Source: Tunicatimonas sp964551335
Lineage (GTDB): Bacteria; Bacteroidota; Bacteroidia; Cytophagales; Cyclobacteriaceae
NCBI GenBank assembly: GCA_964551335.1
Contig: CAZKCO010000012.1
Coordinates: 124,001-188,000, forward strand
DNA: 64,000 nt
Direction: 5' to 3'
Position numbers and translations under genes: made by a program. The notes under the pieces are model-generated. The model was not told the DNA's origin. It did not search any database and saw only the letters and a program-made list of their open reading frames with translations. The stretch's first letter is position 1. Each line of letters starts with the position of its first letter. Positions 18,155-27,241 of this stretch are shown in pieces.

Positions 18155-19771
18155 ATGAAGCAGTTTGCTCAGTTATTTGTTCAGCTAGACCAGACCAATA
18201 AAACTAATGACAAAGTAGCTTTACTAAAGGATTATTTTGCTACTGCTCCTGACCAAGACAAGCTCTGGACAATGGCATTTTTCAGCCATAAACGGCCTAA
18301 ACGTCCCGTTAACTCTACTTTACTGAAAAATTGGGCAATGGAATTAGCGGGATTGCCCGAATGGCTGTTTCGGGAATCCTATTCTTTCGTGGGCGATTTA
18401 GCCGAGACCATTTCACTGCTATTGCCGCCCCCTTCTCAATCCCAGGACCAGTCACTAGCTTACTGGATAGATTATTTGCAAGATCTAGCCAAGCTTGATG
18501 AAGACAAAAAGAAGGAAAAGGTGCTGGCGGCCTGGCAGCAAATGACCCAACCGGAGCAATTCGTGTTCACTAAACTGATGACCAGCAGCTTCAGGATTGG
18601 GGTTTCGCAAAATCTCGCTATTCGGGCGCTAGCCGAACAGAATGAACTGGATAAAACCGTAGTTGCTCACCGGCTAATGGGTAACTGGGACCCCAATATG
18701 GTATCGTTTGAATCGTTGGTGTTAGAGGAAAATCAGGAAGATAACCTCTCCCGCCCCTACCCTTTTTTTCTAGCGCACCCGGTCACTACCGATGAAATTT
18801 CCGATTTAGGTCCGGTGTCTGACTGGCAAGTGGAATGGAAATGGGATGGTATCCGCTCTCAAATCATCGTCCGCGATGAAAAAATCTACATCTGGTCGCG
18901 AGGTGAAGATTTGTTGACCGATAAATTTCCTGAGCTGACCATTTTCCAAGAGCACCTGCCGTCCGGAACAGTCATTGATGGTGAGATCTTGCCTTTCGCT
19001 GACGGACAAATTTTACCGTTTTCCTTACTGCAAACTCGCATTGGCCGAAAGAATGTCACCAAGGCCATTCTAAAAAAAGCTCCCATTGTGATTAAAGCCT
19101 ACGATTTGCTGGAGTGGGATGGCCAGGACATTAGGGAATGGCCGCTGGAAAAAAGAAGAGAACAACTGGAAGAACTGTACGAGAATAAGGGAGATTTAAT
19201 TCCTCCTTTTCAGTTATCGGAGGTGGTGGAGGCTGATGACTGGGAATCGCTAGCCAGTTTGCGAGAACAATCTCGCTCATTGATGGCCGAAGGGTTTATG
19301 ATTAAAAGAAAAAGTAGCTCCTATCAGGTAGGCCGCAGACGAGGCGACTGGTGGAAGTGGAAAATTGATCCACTAACCATTGACGGAGTGCTGATTAACG
19401 CTCAACGCGGCACCGGCAGGCGATCTGGCTTGTATACTGACTATACCTTTGCCGTTTGGGATGAATACGACGGTAGCCGACAACTGGTCCCTTTTACCAA
19501 AGCCTATTCGGGATTAACCGACGAAGAAATCCGTAAAGTAGATGCGTTTGTAAAAAGAAATACCCGTGAAAAATTCGGACCAGTGCGTTCGGTGAATCCC
19601 GAACTGGTGTTTGAGATTGCTTTTGAAGGTATTCAGCGTTCAAGCCGACACAAGTCCGGCGTTGCATTGCGTTTTCCTCGCATACTACGATGGAGGTTGG
19701 ATAAATCAGCTGAAGAGGCAAATACCCTAGTAGAACTAAGAGAGTTGCTTGCTCTATACGGAAATAATTGA
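18155..19771 (+). CDS. ATP-dependent DNA ligase
   Basis: This 538-residue monomeric ligase has an N-terminal helical DNA-binding domain. The adenylation domain has KWDG (WKWDGIRS, Lys near residue 229) for AMP attachment, DGEILPF, and EGFMIKRK near the nucleotide pocket. An OB-fold follows with GDWWKWK as motif V. It is a second ligase type beside the NAD-dependent LigA expected elsewhere; bacterial ATP ligases usually serve repair. In other Bacteroidota it often sits with an Lhr-like helicase and a metallophosphatase; those partners are absent here. The ATG at 18155 is chosen over the TTG at 18140. Its end overlaps mpgP by 18 bases, tail to tail. Confidence 0.92.
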   Translation: MKQFAQLFVQLDQTNKTNDKVALLKDYFATAPDQDKLWTMAFFSHKRPKRPVNSTLLKNWAMELAGLPEWLFRESYSFVGDLAETISLLLPPPSQSQDQSLAYWIDYLQDLAKLDEDKKKEKVLAAWQQMTQPEQFVFTKLMTSSFRIGVSQNLAIRALAEQNELDKTVVAHRLMGNWDPNMVSFESLVLEENQEDNLSRPYPFFLAHPVTTDEISDLGPVSDWQVEWKWDGIRSQIIVRDEKIYIWSRGEDLLTDKFPELTIFQEHLPSGTVIDGEILPFADGQILPFSLLQTRIGRKNVTKAILKKAPIVIKAYDLLEWDGQDIREWPLEKRREQLEELYENKGDLIPPFQLSEVVEADDWESLASLREQSRSLMAEGFMIKRKSSSYQVGRRRGDWWKWKIDPLTIDGVLINAQRGTGRRSGLYTDYTFAVWDEYDGSRQLVPFTKAYSGLTDEEIRKVDAFVKRNTREKFGPVRSVNPELVFEIAFEGIQRSSRHKSGVALRFPRILRWRLDKSAEEANTLVELRELLALYGNN

Positions 19772-20584
19772 GCTGGCTACCTCAACCCAACCCTCTGGCC
19801 CTACCCGACTTACTTTGGTAATATTATTATCAATGGTATCCGACCATTTCCCACCCTGCTTTTGCACCAGATAACCGCGGTCAACGGCTGCTAATAGCGG
19901 AATATCGTTAGCAGAATCACCCAGACCAATGGTTTCTACCGAACCAAATTCTAGTTGATAAAGCTTTGTTAACAATTGTACCGCTTTGCCTTTATCACTA
20001 CCTGCGCCCATTACAGTATGAAACTTACCCCCCGAAACACAGCTTAGGCCACGTTTTAATAGCAATGCTTTAAAATCCTCAAATGGCTGTCCCGTTTTAT
20101 TACCTTTCAGCAGAGTTTCAGAATAGTCGCGAGTAGCCGCTCGTTGGGCAAAATTGCGGTTTAGTCCGGTTATTTCTTCTATTTCATCCAAAGTCAGATC
20201 GCCGTATCCCCAAAGTTCAAGACCAACCTTTTTTTTTGCGGTTTGAATTCCGGAACGAACATATTCGTAAGTTTTACCAAGTTGAATTACATAATAATTC
20301 CCTCGCTGATCAACCAAATATTCAGACTCATCTTTCTGATCAATTGTAAAGGAAAAGTAACTTTGGGGAATAAATATTGCACTACCATTTTCGGTAATGA
20401 ATGGATGATAATTATGTAGAGCTTGACGATAAAACTCTTGTTCTACCCGAGTCTTTGATGAGCAGAATACTACTGGAATTCCCAGTGCTTCCAAATTCGG
20501 TAAAACTGACTCAACTGTTGAATAAGAATAGTCTTTGAAATCTAATAATGTCCCGTCCAGATCGGTAAAAATGACCCGCTTCAT
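19754..20584 (-). CDS. mpgP: Mannosyl-3-phosphoglycerate phosphatase
   Basis: This HAD-superfamily phosphatase removes phosphate from mannosyl-3-phosphoglycerate to give the compatible solute mannosylglycerate. It has 276 residues with the nucleophile motif TDLDGTLLD at 7-15. A cap of the MPGP/YedP type carries HPFITENGSAIFIP, and the C-terminal motif is GLGDSANDIPLL. The gene is directly downstream of mpgS (3 bases apart), which strongly supports this role over sugar phosphatases of similar fold. Its 3' end overlaps the DNA ligase gene. Confidence 0.9.
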   Translation of the reverse strand: MKRVIFTDLDGTLLDFKDYSYSTVESVLPNLEALGIPVVFCSSKTRVEQEFYRQALHNYHPFITENGSAIFIPQSYFSFTIDQKDESEYLVDQRGNYYVIQLGKTYEYVRSGIQTAKKKVGLELWGYGDLTLDEIEEITGLNRNFAQRAATRDYSETLLKGNKTGQPFEDFKALLLKRGLSCVSGGKFHTVMGAGSDKGKAVQLLTKLYQLEFGSVETIGLGDSANDIPLLAAVDRGYLVQKQGGKWSDTIDNNITKVSRVGPEGWVEVASSIISV

Positions 20585-20587
20585 TAT

Positions 20588-21889
20588 TTACTTCATTTCC
20601 AGTACCTTATCCTGGTCGGGCAAATGCTCCACTTTTCCTTCTATCTTTTCGCGGATCAGCCCCGGAGTTTCGTTCTTTACTTTCTTCAGGGTGCTGGCTT
20701 TGAAGAACTTGGAGTATTCATGATTCTCTAAAGTTTTTGCAAATTTCTTCAAGTCTGCATTACAGATAGCCGGATAATACGATAGTGTTTCCGGTAGCTT
20801 CTCCCCTGCCTTCAATAACTTCCGATTATACAGATCTTCCATAATTTCTTCTTTTAAAGAATCAGGACAAATGGGCGAACGATAAATAACCTCCATAGCC
20901 GCTCTACTCATATCCTGTACATGAATATCACCCTTCACTTCGTGGAGGTGAGGATTGCGAGATTCAATTTGGAACAATTCAATCCGGTTCTTCAGAACAT
21001 CCTTTTCCGGATTACCGCTGATTCCACCAAATCGCTCCAGCATATTTATGTAGTGGTAAGGCTCGATAGAGTAGCCAGATGAAAAATCCAGTTTGGCGGC
21101 TAAATCCATAGACATGGCGTGCTCACCGGCGTTTCCGGTTTTTATTATTTCGGTGCCGTAGCCAGTGTAAGTACTAATGAGTGAGTTCAATATTCGGTTG
21201 GTGTGCTCCGAAGCCCGACCCCGCTTAGCAAAAAATAGATTTGACTGCACAATTTTAGGCTTGCTGTGCCAAGAAATACGAACCATGGAGTAACGTGATT
21301 TAGCCAGGCAAAAACCAGCACAATATTCTTTTACATATTCCAGCACTGCACCCGGGAAGAAATTATCCGAATCAATGAAACCAATGTATTTCCGCCCGGT
21401 AAGATTTGCCAGTATAGTTCCCAGAATCATTCCTTCGGCTTTGCCGTCCATTACATTATTCTCCTTATCCAGAATATACTTGTAACCCGACGCCTGGCAG
21501 GCTTTGGCTAATAGCGGGTCTTTCTGGTGGAAGACCAGAATATTTTTATTCATGAACCGGGCTGCGTGCTCGATAGCATCTTTTTCAATGTAGAAACGAT
21601 CAATGGGTTCACGAGGGCTGTTCGAAACGACGATGGTTAGACAATCATTGGGAATACCGCAGAGTACACCTTCAATCAGTTTTATTCGCTCCTCCATCAC
21701 TGGCACCACAATGACCATTTTCTCCTCAATACCATTGATGGACTCTTGCGATAAGCGAACTATCGTGGAGTTTTCTTTTCCTTCGTTTTTGGCAAATCTC
21801 AAACCAGCATCCAGTTCGTACACCTTTTGCACATCGTGAAACATAATCGGACCAAATCGCTCAACTTCTCGGGGTATTTCTATTCTCAT
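20588..21889 (-). CDS. mpgS: Mannosyl-3-phosphoglycerate synthase (GT55)
   Basis: This enzyme transfers mannose from GDP-mannose to 3-phosphoglycerate in the cytoplasm. In its 433 residues, the start MRIEIPREVERFGP and VQKVYELDAG is typical of the family. A GT-A nucleotide region carries the metal motif FIDSDNFFPGA, and GYGTEIIKTGNAGEHAMSM matches the substrate loop. With mpgP it makes a complete two-step mannosylglycerate pathway, known as an osmolyte or thermoprotectant in Rhodothermus, Thermus and archaea. Its presence suggests a response to salt or heat. About 90 bases of non-coding DNA separate it from the M50 gene. Confidence 0.93.
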   Translation of the reverse strand: MRIEIPREVERFGPIMFHDVQKVYELDAGLRFAKNEGKENSTIVRLSQESINGIEEKMVIVVPVMEERIKLIEGVLCGIPNDCLTIVVSNSPREPIDRFYIEKDAIEHAARFMNKNILVFHQKDPLLAKACQASGYKYILDKENNVMDGKAEGMILGTILANLTGRKYIGFIDSDNFFPGAVLEYVKEYCAGFCLAKSRYSMVRISWHSKPKIVQSNLFFAKRGRASEHTNRILNSLISTYTGYGTEIIKTGNAGEHAMSMDLAAKLDFSSGYSIEPYHYINMLERFGGISGNPEKDVLKNRIELFQIESRNPHLHEVKGDIHVQDMSRAAMEVIYRSPICPDSLKEEIMEDLYNRKLLKAGEKLPETLSYYPAICNADLKKFAKTLENHEYSKFFKASTLKKVKNETPGLIREKIEGKVEHLPDQDKVLEMK

Positions 21890-21978
21890 AGCAACATGTT
21901 AAGGGTAGGTTGTGAAAGTAATCAATTCTCAGAAAAAGGCTCAAGAGTTACAGATAATTAACACTAAAATAATGGCTA

Positions 21979-23202
21979 TTACACAACAAACGGTTCGGGG
22001 CTGAAGCAAAGGACGAATACGACCAAGGCCAACCAACCCAGAATTTTTCGAGTAAGACTGAGTGGTTCGTTAATGAATGTTACCGGGTGATAAATCCCCA
22101 ATACCCTACCGATGAGAAAAGCAAATAGTAACCACCCCAAGTAACCCTGAAAACCCAGGTAAGAAGATACGAAGAATTGAGCCGCAAAAACCGATACTGC
22201 CACCATCAGGTTCGTTTGAGGCGAACGAGTTAATCGGGAAAATAGGACATACAGAAACCCAATGTAGAACGGAATTTCCCATAAAAGACTATCTGATGAA
22301 TCGGACAGGCTGATTATACCCAGGCCTGAGTAAAAAACGAATAAAACGAATAAGCCTCCCGACACTTTTCTGTGATACCGACCTATCAAGCCGTATAAAA
22401 TATGCCCTCCGTCAAGCTGGCCAATCGGAAGCAGATTGATGGCCGTGAAAAATAGAGCCAAGTAACCGGCAAAAAGCCAGGGGTAATGAATCATCTCGTG
22501 GCCATTTGGCACCCAATCCTCCTCTCCTGCTACGTACTCACTAAAAAAGTCCATGGTTAGGTTACTTCCCAGTGCCATGGTCCCCGGTCCAGGTCCGAAG
22601 CGCATAGTATCTGGCCAGTAACTGGGTGCGGCTCCAAATTGCTTTTCGTAATTTTCGGTAAGAAAAAAGGTATCCTGCTCGTACACAATTTGCTCAAAAT
22701 CATCGCCGAAATAGCGATACTCGGGGTGAACCTCGTAAATATATTCTTTGTCGGGCAAGTGGGTAAAACCGTAGTATAGCACCCCTAAGGCGGCAACAAA
22801 TCCTGCTAACGGTCCTGCTATGCCAATATCAAAGAATTGGGTACGAGAATTTATATAATCTTTAATTCGGATAAAGGCCCCCATCGTGCCTATGGAGGGC
22901 ACACCGAATATACCCAGCCAGCCCAAAAAGCCCAGCCACAGCGGAATGTAATACGGTAGCGTTACCTTTACTTTGTGCCACTTAGCCGTAAAATAATGTC
23001 CGAACTCGTGAATGGTCAGAATTCCTAAAAAAGGCAGTGAGAAGGTAAAGCCCTTCACAAACCATTCCCAGGTGACGGGACGAAGGTCAAAGCCTACGAA
23101 TCGCATAAACTGCCACTCTGTTCCGGCTAGCGTAGTAGTGGTGAGTGTAATGACAAATAAAATCAAATGGATTCCCCAACGGCGAAAATGCTTCTTCATC
23201 AA
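21979..23202 (-). CDS. Site-2 protease family (M50) membrane metalloprotease
   Basis: This polytopic membrane protein has 407 residues. The zinc motif HEFGH (His65, Glu66, His69) lies in a membrane helix, and LLPIGQLDGGHIL supplies the third ligand Asp. A long soluble insert between them is unusual compared with RseP, and no PDZ domain is evident. Overall it resembles the plant/cyanobacterial EGY-like M50B type more than RseP. It may act in regulated intramembrane proteolysis, with substrate unknown. Its start overlaps the end of the HAD gene by 4 bases (ATGA), so the two are coupled. Confidence 0.85.
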   Translation of the reverse strand: MMKKHFRRWGIHLILFVITLTTTTLAGTEWQFMRFVGFDLRPVTWEWFVKGFTFSLPFLGILTIHEFGHYFTAKWHKVKVTLPYYIPLWLGFLGWLGIFGVPSIGTMGAFIRIKDYINSRTQFFDIGIAGPLAGFVAALGVLYYGFTHLPDKEYIYEVHPEYRYFGDDFEQIVYEQDTFFLTENYEKQFGAAPSYWPDTMRFGPGPGTMALGSNLTMDFFSEYVAGEEDWVPNGHEMIHYPWLFAGYLALFFTAINLLPIGQLDGGHILYGLIGRYHRKVSGGLFVLFVFYSGLGIISLSDSSDSLLWEIPFYIGFLYVLFSRLTRSPQTNLMVAVSVFAAQFFVSSYLGFQGYLGWLLFAFLIGRVLGIYHPVTFINEPLSLTRKILGWLALVVFVLCFSPEPFVV

Positions 23203-23819
23203 TCTTTAAAATAGGAAAGTATGTCCTGTTGTTTCGTCACATGAAAGGTTTGTAGACTTACTTTCCGAGCGGCTAGTATGTTTTCTTCTTTGTCGTCCAC
23301 AAATAGTGTTCTCTCGGGCACAAGTTGACCGTCGGCTATTACATATTCGTAAATTTCCCGCTCAGGTTTTCGCAAATTTAATTCGTGAGAATAGTAAACC
23401 TTTTCAAAAAAGTGGTCAATCGTGGGTCTTCCCGAGGTTTGCCGCACAATCTCGTTAAAAGCGGTTACGTGAATTTCGTTGGTGTTGCTTAGTACGAATA
23501 GCCGATATTTTAGTGCAAGCCGATTCATTAGCTCCAGGCGAGGTTTAGGTATTTGTAATAACATACTGTTCCAGATGTCATCAATTGCTTTATCTGCTAT
23601 TGATTCATTGTTGGCGAGTTTCCGAATACCATCCCGAAATTCTCGGCTACTAATAAGCCCTTTTTCATATTGCAAAAACAGTTCTACTTCTTCAACCTTC
23701 TTGAGTTGGTTCAGCGGTGGAATTATTTCCTGAAAAGCCCGGAATGTTTTTTCGGTATCCAGGTCAATAATTACGCCTCCGAGATCGAAGATAATATTTT
23801 GTATGTTTTGGGTGGGCAT
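23199..23819 (-). CDS. HAD family hydrolase (haloacid dehalogenase-like phosphatase)
   Basis: This 206-residue cytoplasmic HAD-IA protein has motif I FDLGGVIIDLD, where the usual second Asp of DxD is replaced by Gly. That is common in the YihX-like group acting on sugar phosphates. LSNTNEIH is motif II, LRKPEREIYEY is motif III with Lys, and FVDDKEENILAA is motif IV. A longer frame starts at 23894, but the ATG at 23819 begins the conserved fold. It is coupled to the M50 protease by a 4-base overlap. A functional link is possible but not shown. Confidence 0.85.
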   Translation of the reverse strand: MPTQNIQNIIFDLGGVIIDLDTEKTFRAFQEIIPPLNQLKKVEEVELFLQYEKGLISSREFRDGIRKLANNESIADKAIDDIWNSMLLQIPKPRLELMNRLALKYRLFVLSNTNEIHVTAFNEIVRQTSGRPTIDHFFEKVYYSHELNLRKPEREIYEYVIADGQLVPERTLFVDDKEENILAARKVSLQTFHVTKQQDILSYFKD

Positions 23820-23961
23820 ATACCTCGAAAAGATGAATTGAAAGTTATAATTTGCAAATAAATAGTTTTTTATCAATTTCAACTTACAACCCACTCACTC
23901 ATTTAACGAGCACAATTAACCCTTGGCTTTTTATTCTCAAACCACAAATTGAAAGGTATTT

Positions 23962-25320
23962 ATGAAAAAAATTGCGGGAATTCTTAAAGACTTTTATGCG
24001 CTGCATCAACAAAAAGTCTTTCAAGCTACTGCTCCTGGCCGGCTAGATATCATGGGTGGCAATACGGATTTAGCGGGAGGCTTATTACTCCAAAAACCCC
24101 TGGATAACCCAACGATGGCCTACCTGGCTATTTCGGATTCACCCACTTTTCATTGGCAGCTTTATGTGCAAAGTGAGAAAGTAGCTGAATTTGAAACGGA
24201 TTATTCTAGTATTATTGGAGAGTTTCCTACCCTTAATTACGACTTTATCCGGGAACAAATTCTGGCTAAAGAAAATAGTAAACTAGCCTTTCCGATTATT
24301 GCTATCATCCTTTTGTTCTACGAACATCAGCAGATAAAAACTGAGGGAATAGATTTGATCATCGCTACCGATTTGCCACTTAATCAAGGGGTGGGTACCT
24401 TGGCCTCTATTGAAATTGCCACTTTAAAGGCGTTAGCCGAAGCTTATTCCTCTGAATTGGGACCCAACGATCTACCATCATTAGCACTTCGGGCGGAAAA
24501 TTTGTTAGTAACCAACCCCACCGGAGGGGGTGCACAGTTTGCCTCTTATTTTTCTAAACACCAATCGCTAACAGTTTTTAGAGCTTCTCCCCCAGAAATT
24601 TTTCACCCAATAGAAGTACCGGATACTATTCATTTCATTGGTATTGGTACGGGTTTGGACACTACTACTCTTTCTGAATCCTACGAAATTTATCGCGCTT
24701 CCATCTTTATGGGTTATACCATTATCGCGCTGGCGAGTGGGGCTTCTTTACGGGATTTAGAAGTAGCCTTTAATTCCGAAAACCGCCGTAATTTACCGTT
24801 CCGAGGCAATGTAGGTGAGATCAATCCTTCGGAATTTGAAGACAAATTCTTGCCGGTGCTCCCTGACTCACTAACTGGCGACGAATTTTACCAGCAATAC
24901 AAATATAGTATTGATCAGGTAGCATTCATTAACCGCGATAAAACCTACCCTATTCGGAGCTGTACCAAACATCCCGTTTACGAAAACTTCCGCGTCAAAC
25001 TATTCGCCCAAATTCTGAAAAATTATTCCACTGAATTTCAAGACTACTCTAATCGTCTAAACTTACTGGGAGAACTAATGTATCAATCCCACCAAAGCTA
25101 CGCTGACTGTGGGCTGGGAAATGATGAAGCCAGTCATATTGTTAAGCGGGTGAAAGAGATTGGGGCAAAAAAAGGACTGTTTGGCGCACGAATTACCGAT
25201 GCGGGCAACGGAGGTGTGGTAACTGTACTTAGCAGTGGTATTACCGGGCCGGAGAAAGTAGCTGAGCTACGGCAGGAATTAGAACAGGAGTTTCAAAAAC
25301 CCTTAGCCTATTTTGTCTAA
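23962..25320 (+). CDS. GHMP family sugar kinase, arabinokinase/galactokinase-like
   Basis: This 452-residue kinase of the GHMP superfamily has the start motif APGRLDIMGGNTDLAGG near residues 24-40. This is closer to L-arabinokinase (APGRLDVMGG) than to galactokinase (APGRVNLIGEH). The ATP loop region reads LPLNQGVGTLASIEIA, lacking the usual run of serines. The C-terminal ITDAGNGGVVTVL is the third GHMP motif. I infer phosphorylation of a free sugar at C1; the substrate is open. The next gene overlaps it by 8 bases, suggesting a two-gene unit. Confidence 0.78.
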   Translation: MKKIAGILKDFYALHQQKVFQATAPGRLDIMGGNTDLAGGLLLQKPLDNPTMAYLAISDSPTFHWQLYVQSEKVAEFETDYSSIIGEFPTLNYDFIREQILAKENSKLAFPIIAIILLFYEHQQIKTEGIDLIIATDLPLNQGVGTLASIEIATLKALAEAYSSELGPNDLPSLALRAENLLVTNPTGGGAQFASYFSKHQSLTVFRASPPEIFHPIEVPDTIHFIGIGTGLDTTTLSESYEIYRASIFMGYTIIALASGASLRDLEVAFNSENRRNLPFRGNVGEINPSEFEDKFLPVLPDSLTGDEFYQQYKYSIDQVAFINRDKTYPIRSCTKHPVYENFRVKLFAQILKNYSTEFQDYSNRLNLLGELMYQSHQSYADCGLGNDEASHIVKRVKEIGAKKGLFGARITDAGNGGVVTVLSSGITGPEKVAELRQELEQEFQKPLAYFV

Positions 25321-25642
25321 AAATCTGAATACTAACAATGAGTGGAACGATACCAATATCCGTTGGAAACTGGCTAGCCTAGCAATGCAAGGTGATTTTG
25401 AATACGAGCAAAAGATTGTTCATTTACTAATCGATATGAGACTAATGGGCGAACCGTTGCCTTCATTACTCTCGATGGTCAGCCGCGAACTTCAGAAAAC
25501 CAACCCTTCCGAAGCGCATGCGTTTTTATCTAAGGTCCAGCATTTCGTATTTGAAGCCAATTTTCCGCCTCAATATTCAACGCTGATGATTAACTTTTTA
25601 CAAGAAAATTCTCACTTACTACCTTCGGATGAAGACCTTTGA
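25313..25642 (+). CDS. Small hypothetical protein coupled to the sugar kinase
   Basis: This 109-residue soluble, mostly helical protein is of no recognised family. It opens with TTG inside the last codons of the kinase gene (8-base overlap), typical of translational coupling. It has no signal peptide or membrane segment. Its length, codon use and tight packing between the kinase and the convergent spoVR stop (they abut) support a real gene. A role with the kinase is only a guess from position. Confidence 0.6.
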   Translation: MSKNLNTNNEWNDTNIRWKLASLAMQGDFEYEQKIVHLLIDMRLMGEPLPSLLSMVSRELQKTNPSEAHAFLSKVQHFVFEANFPPQYSTLMINFLQENSHLLPSDEDL

Positions 25643-27160
25643 CTAACATTCGTAGAAATCTTCATCAATTCCAGCTCGGTTGCGGGAATGCAATTCTACC
25701 GGAAATTCCCACAAATACCGTAAATGCCGGATAGTTTCCTCAGCTTCATCCTCATCTAGTAGCCGATCATTTTGAATTTTGTGGATGAGAGTGAGTTTAC
25801 TGGTCTTGTGGATATCTACTCCCTCTACTTGAATATTAGGAACACGGTAAGAACCATCGTACTGTTTGCTTAACTCCTCCCTGATTTTTCGGTATCCGCG
25901 CTCATTATGAATAGAGGTTATTTCGTAGTGTTCTTCATCCTCTTCATCAAGAATGGCAAACAACTTCATATCCCGAATTACCTTGGGCGAAAGATACTGA
26001 GCAATGAAGCTATCGTCACGGAAATTCACCATAGCGTAATGCACTTCATCTAACCAGTTTTTACCAATTAGATTAGGAAACCATTGTTTATCCTCATCGG
26101 TCGGTTCCTGACAGATACGCTTTATATCCATAAAGATGTTAAAACCCAGAGTATAAGGGTTTAAACCGGAAAAATAGGGACTGTTGTAAGCCGGTTGGTA
26201 AATAACTCCGCTGTGGCTTTTAATAAACTCCAGCATAAAGCCATCATCTAGAAAATCTTCCTCGAAGAGTTTGTTGATGATGTGGTAGTGCATAAAAGTT
26301 GCAAAACCCTCATTCATTACCTTCGTCATTCCTTGCGGATAATAGTACTGGGCAACTTTTCGTACAATGCGAATTAGTTCACGCTTCCAAACAGGTAATT
26401 TAGGAGCGTTTTTTTCAATGAAATACAGAATGTTTTCTTCGGGCTCAACCGGAAACTTCACCTTCTTCTCCATAATCTTTTTCCGCTTCTTTAGTCCTTC
26501 AGGAAGCGTTCGGAGCAATTCGTTGTAGTTCTCAGTTTTAGCTTTAGCTAATCGGCGTAAGCGGGCTTCTTCTTTAGCGGGAGATAATTTGGATGGCTTT
26601 TTATATTTATCAACCCCAAATTCCATCAATGCGTGGCATGCATCCAGCACAGCCTCTACTTCCTCCCAACCAAACTCATCTTCACATTTTAACACAAAAT
26701 CGCGAGCAAACACCATATAATCCAGAATGGATTCGGCTGAAGTCCACTCTTTGAAGAGGTAGTTGTTCTTGAAGAAGGCGTTGTGCCCCTGGCAGGCATG
26801 GGCAATTACTAATACCATCATACAGGTGGTATTGTTTTCCATGTTATAACTGATACAGGGATTAGAATTAATCACCATTTCGTAGGACAAACCCATTCGA
26901 CCTTTACGGTAATTTCCCTGATTTAACACAAAGTCCTTCCCAAACTTCCAGTGGGGATAGGTAGTGGGTAAACCTACTAAAGCGTAGGCATCCAGCATCT
27001 GTTCGGAAGTTACTATTTCAATCTGATTGGGATAGGTATCCAGATGAAAGAATTCTTTTCCCACCCAATCGGTAATCTCATCCGCTGCTTGTAATGTTTC
27101 AAAATCCCAGTTGGGATTACTGAACATCGCCTTATATTTCTCTCTATCTTTTTTCTTCAT
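25643..27160 (-). CDS. SpoVR family protein (YcgB-like)
   Basis: This 505-residue cytoplasmic protein of the SpoVR/YcgB family is named after a Bacillus spore cortex factor but is widespread in non-sporing bacteria. Family segments seen include WVGKEFFHLDTYPNQIE near the start, VIAHACQGHNAFFKNNYLF, YYPQGMTKVMNEGFATF, SGLNPYTLGFNIF and RDDSFIAQYLSP. The HxxxG and NEGFA parts suggest a metal site. It is the third gene of prkA-yeaH-spoVR, transcribed after yeaH with 81 bases between, as commonly found. The molecular function is still unknown. Confidence 0.92.
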   Translation of the reverse strand: MKKKDREKYKAMFSNPNWDFETLQAADEITDWVGKEFFHLDTYPNQIEIVTSEQMLDAYALVGLPTTYPHWKFGKDFVLNQGNYRKGRMGLSYEMVINSNPCISYNMENNTTCMMVLVIAHACQGHNAFFKNNYLFKEWTSAESILDYMVFARDFVLKCEDEFGWEEVEAVLDACHALMEFGVDKYKKPSKLSPAKEEARLRRLAKAKTENYNELLRTLPEGLKKRKKIMEKKVKFPVEPEENILYFIEKNAPKLPVWKRELIRIVRKVAQYYYPQGMTKVMNEGFATFMHYHIINKLFEEDFLDDGFMLEFIKSHSGVIYQPAYNSPYFSGLNPYTLGFNIFMDIKRICQEPTDEDKQWFPNLIGKNWLDEVHYAMVNFRDDSFIAQYLSPKVIRDMKLFAILDEEDEEHYEITSIHNERGYRKIREELSKQYDGSYRVPNIQVEGVDIHKTSKLTLIHKIQNDRLLDEDEAEETIRHLRYLWEFPVELHSRNRAGIDEDFYEC

Positions 27161-27241
27161 TGTGCATATTGCAGTACAAAATACCAGACTGTTACCACAT
27201 TTTTTTGTTGGTAAAGACTTTACTCGACAGTAGCTAATGAG

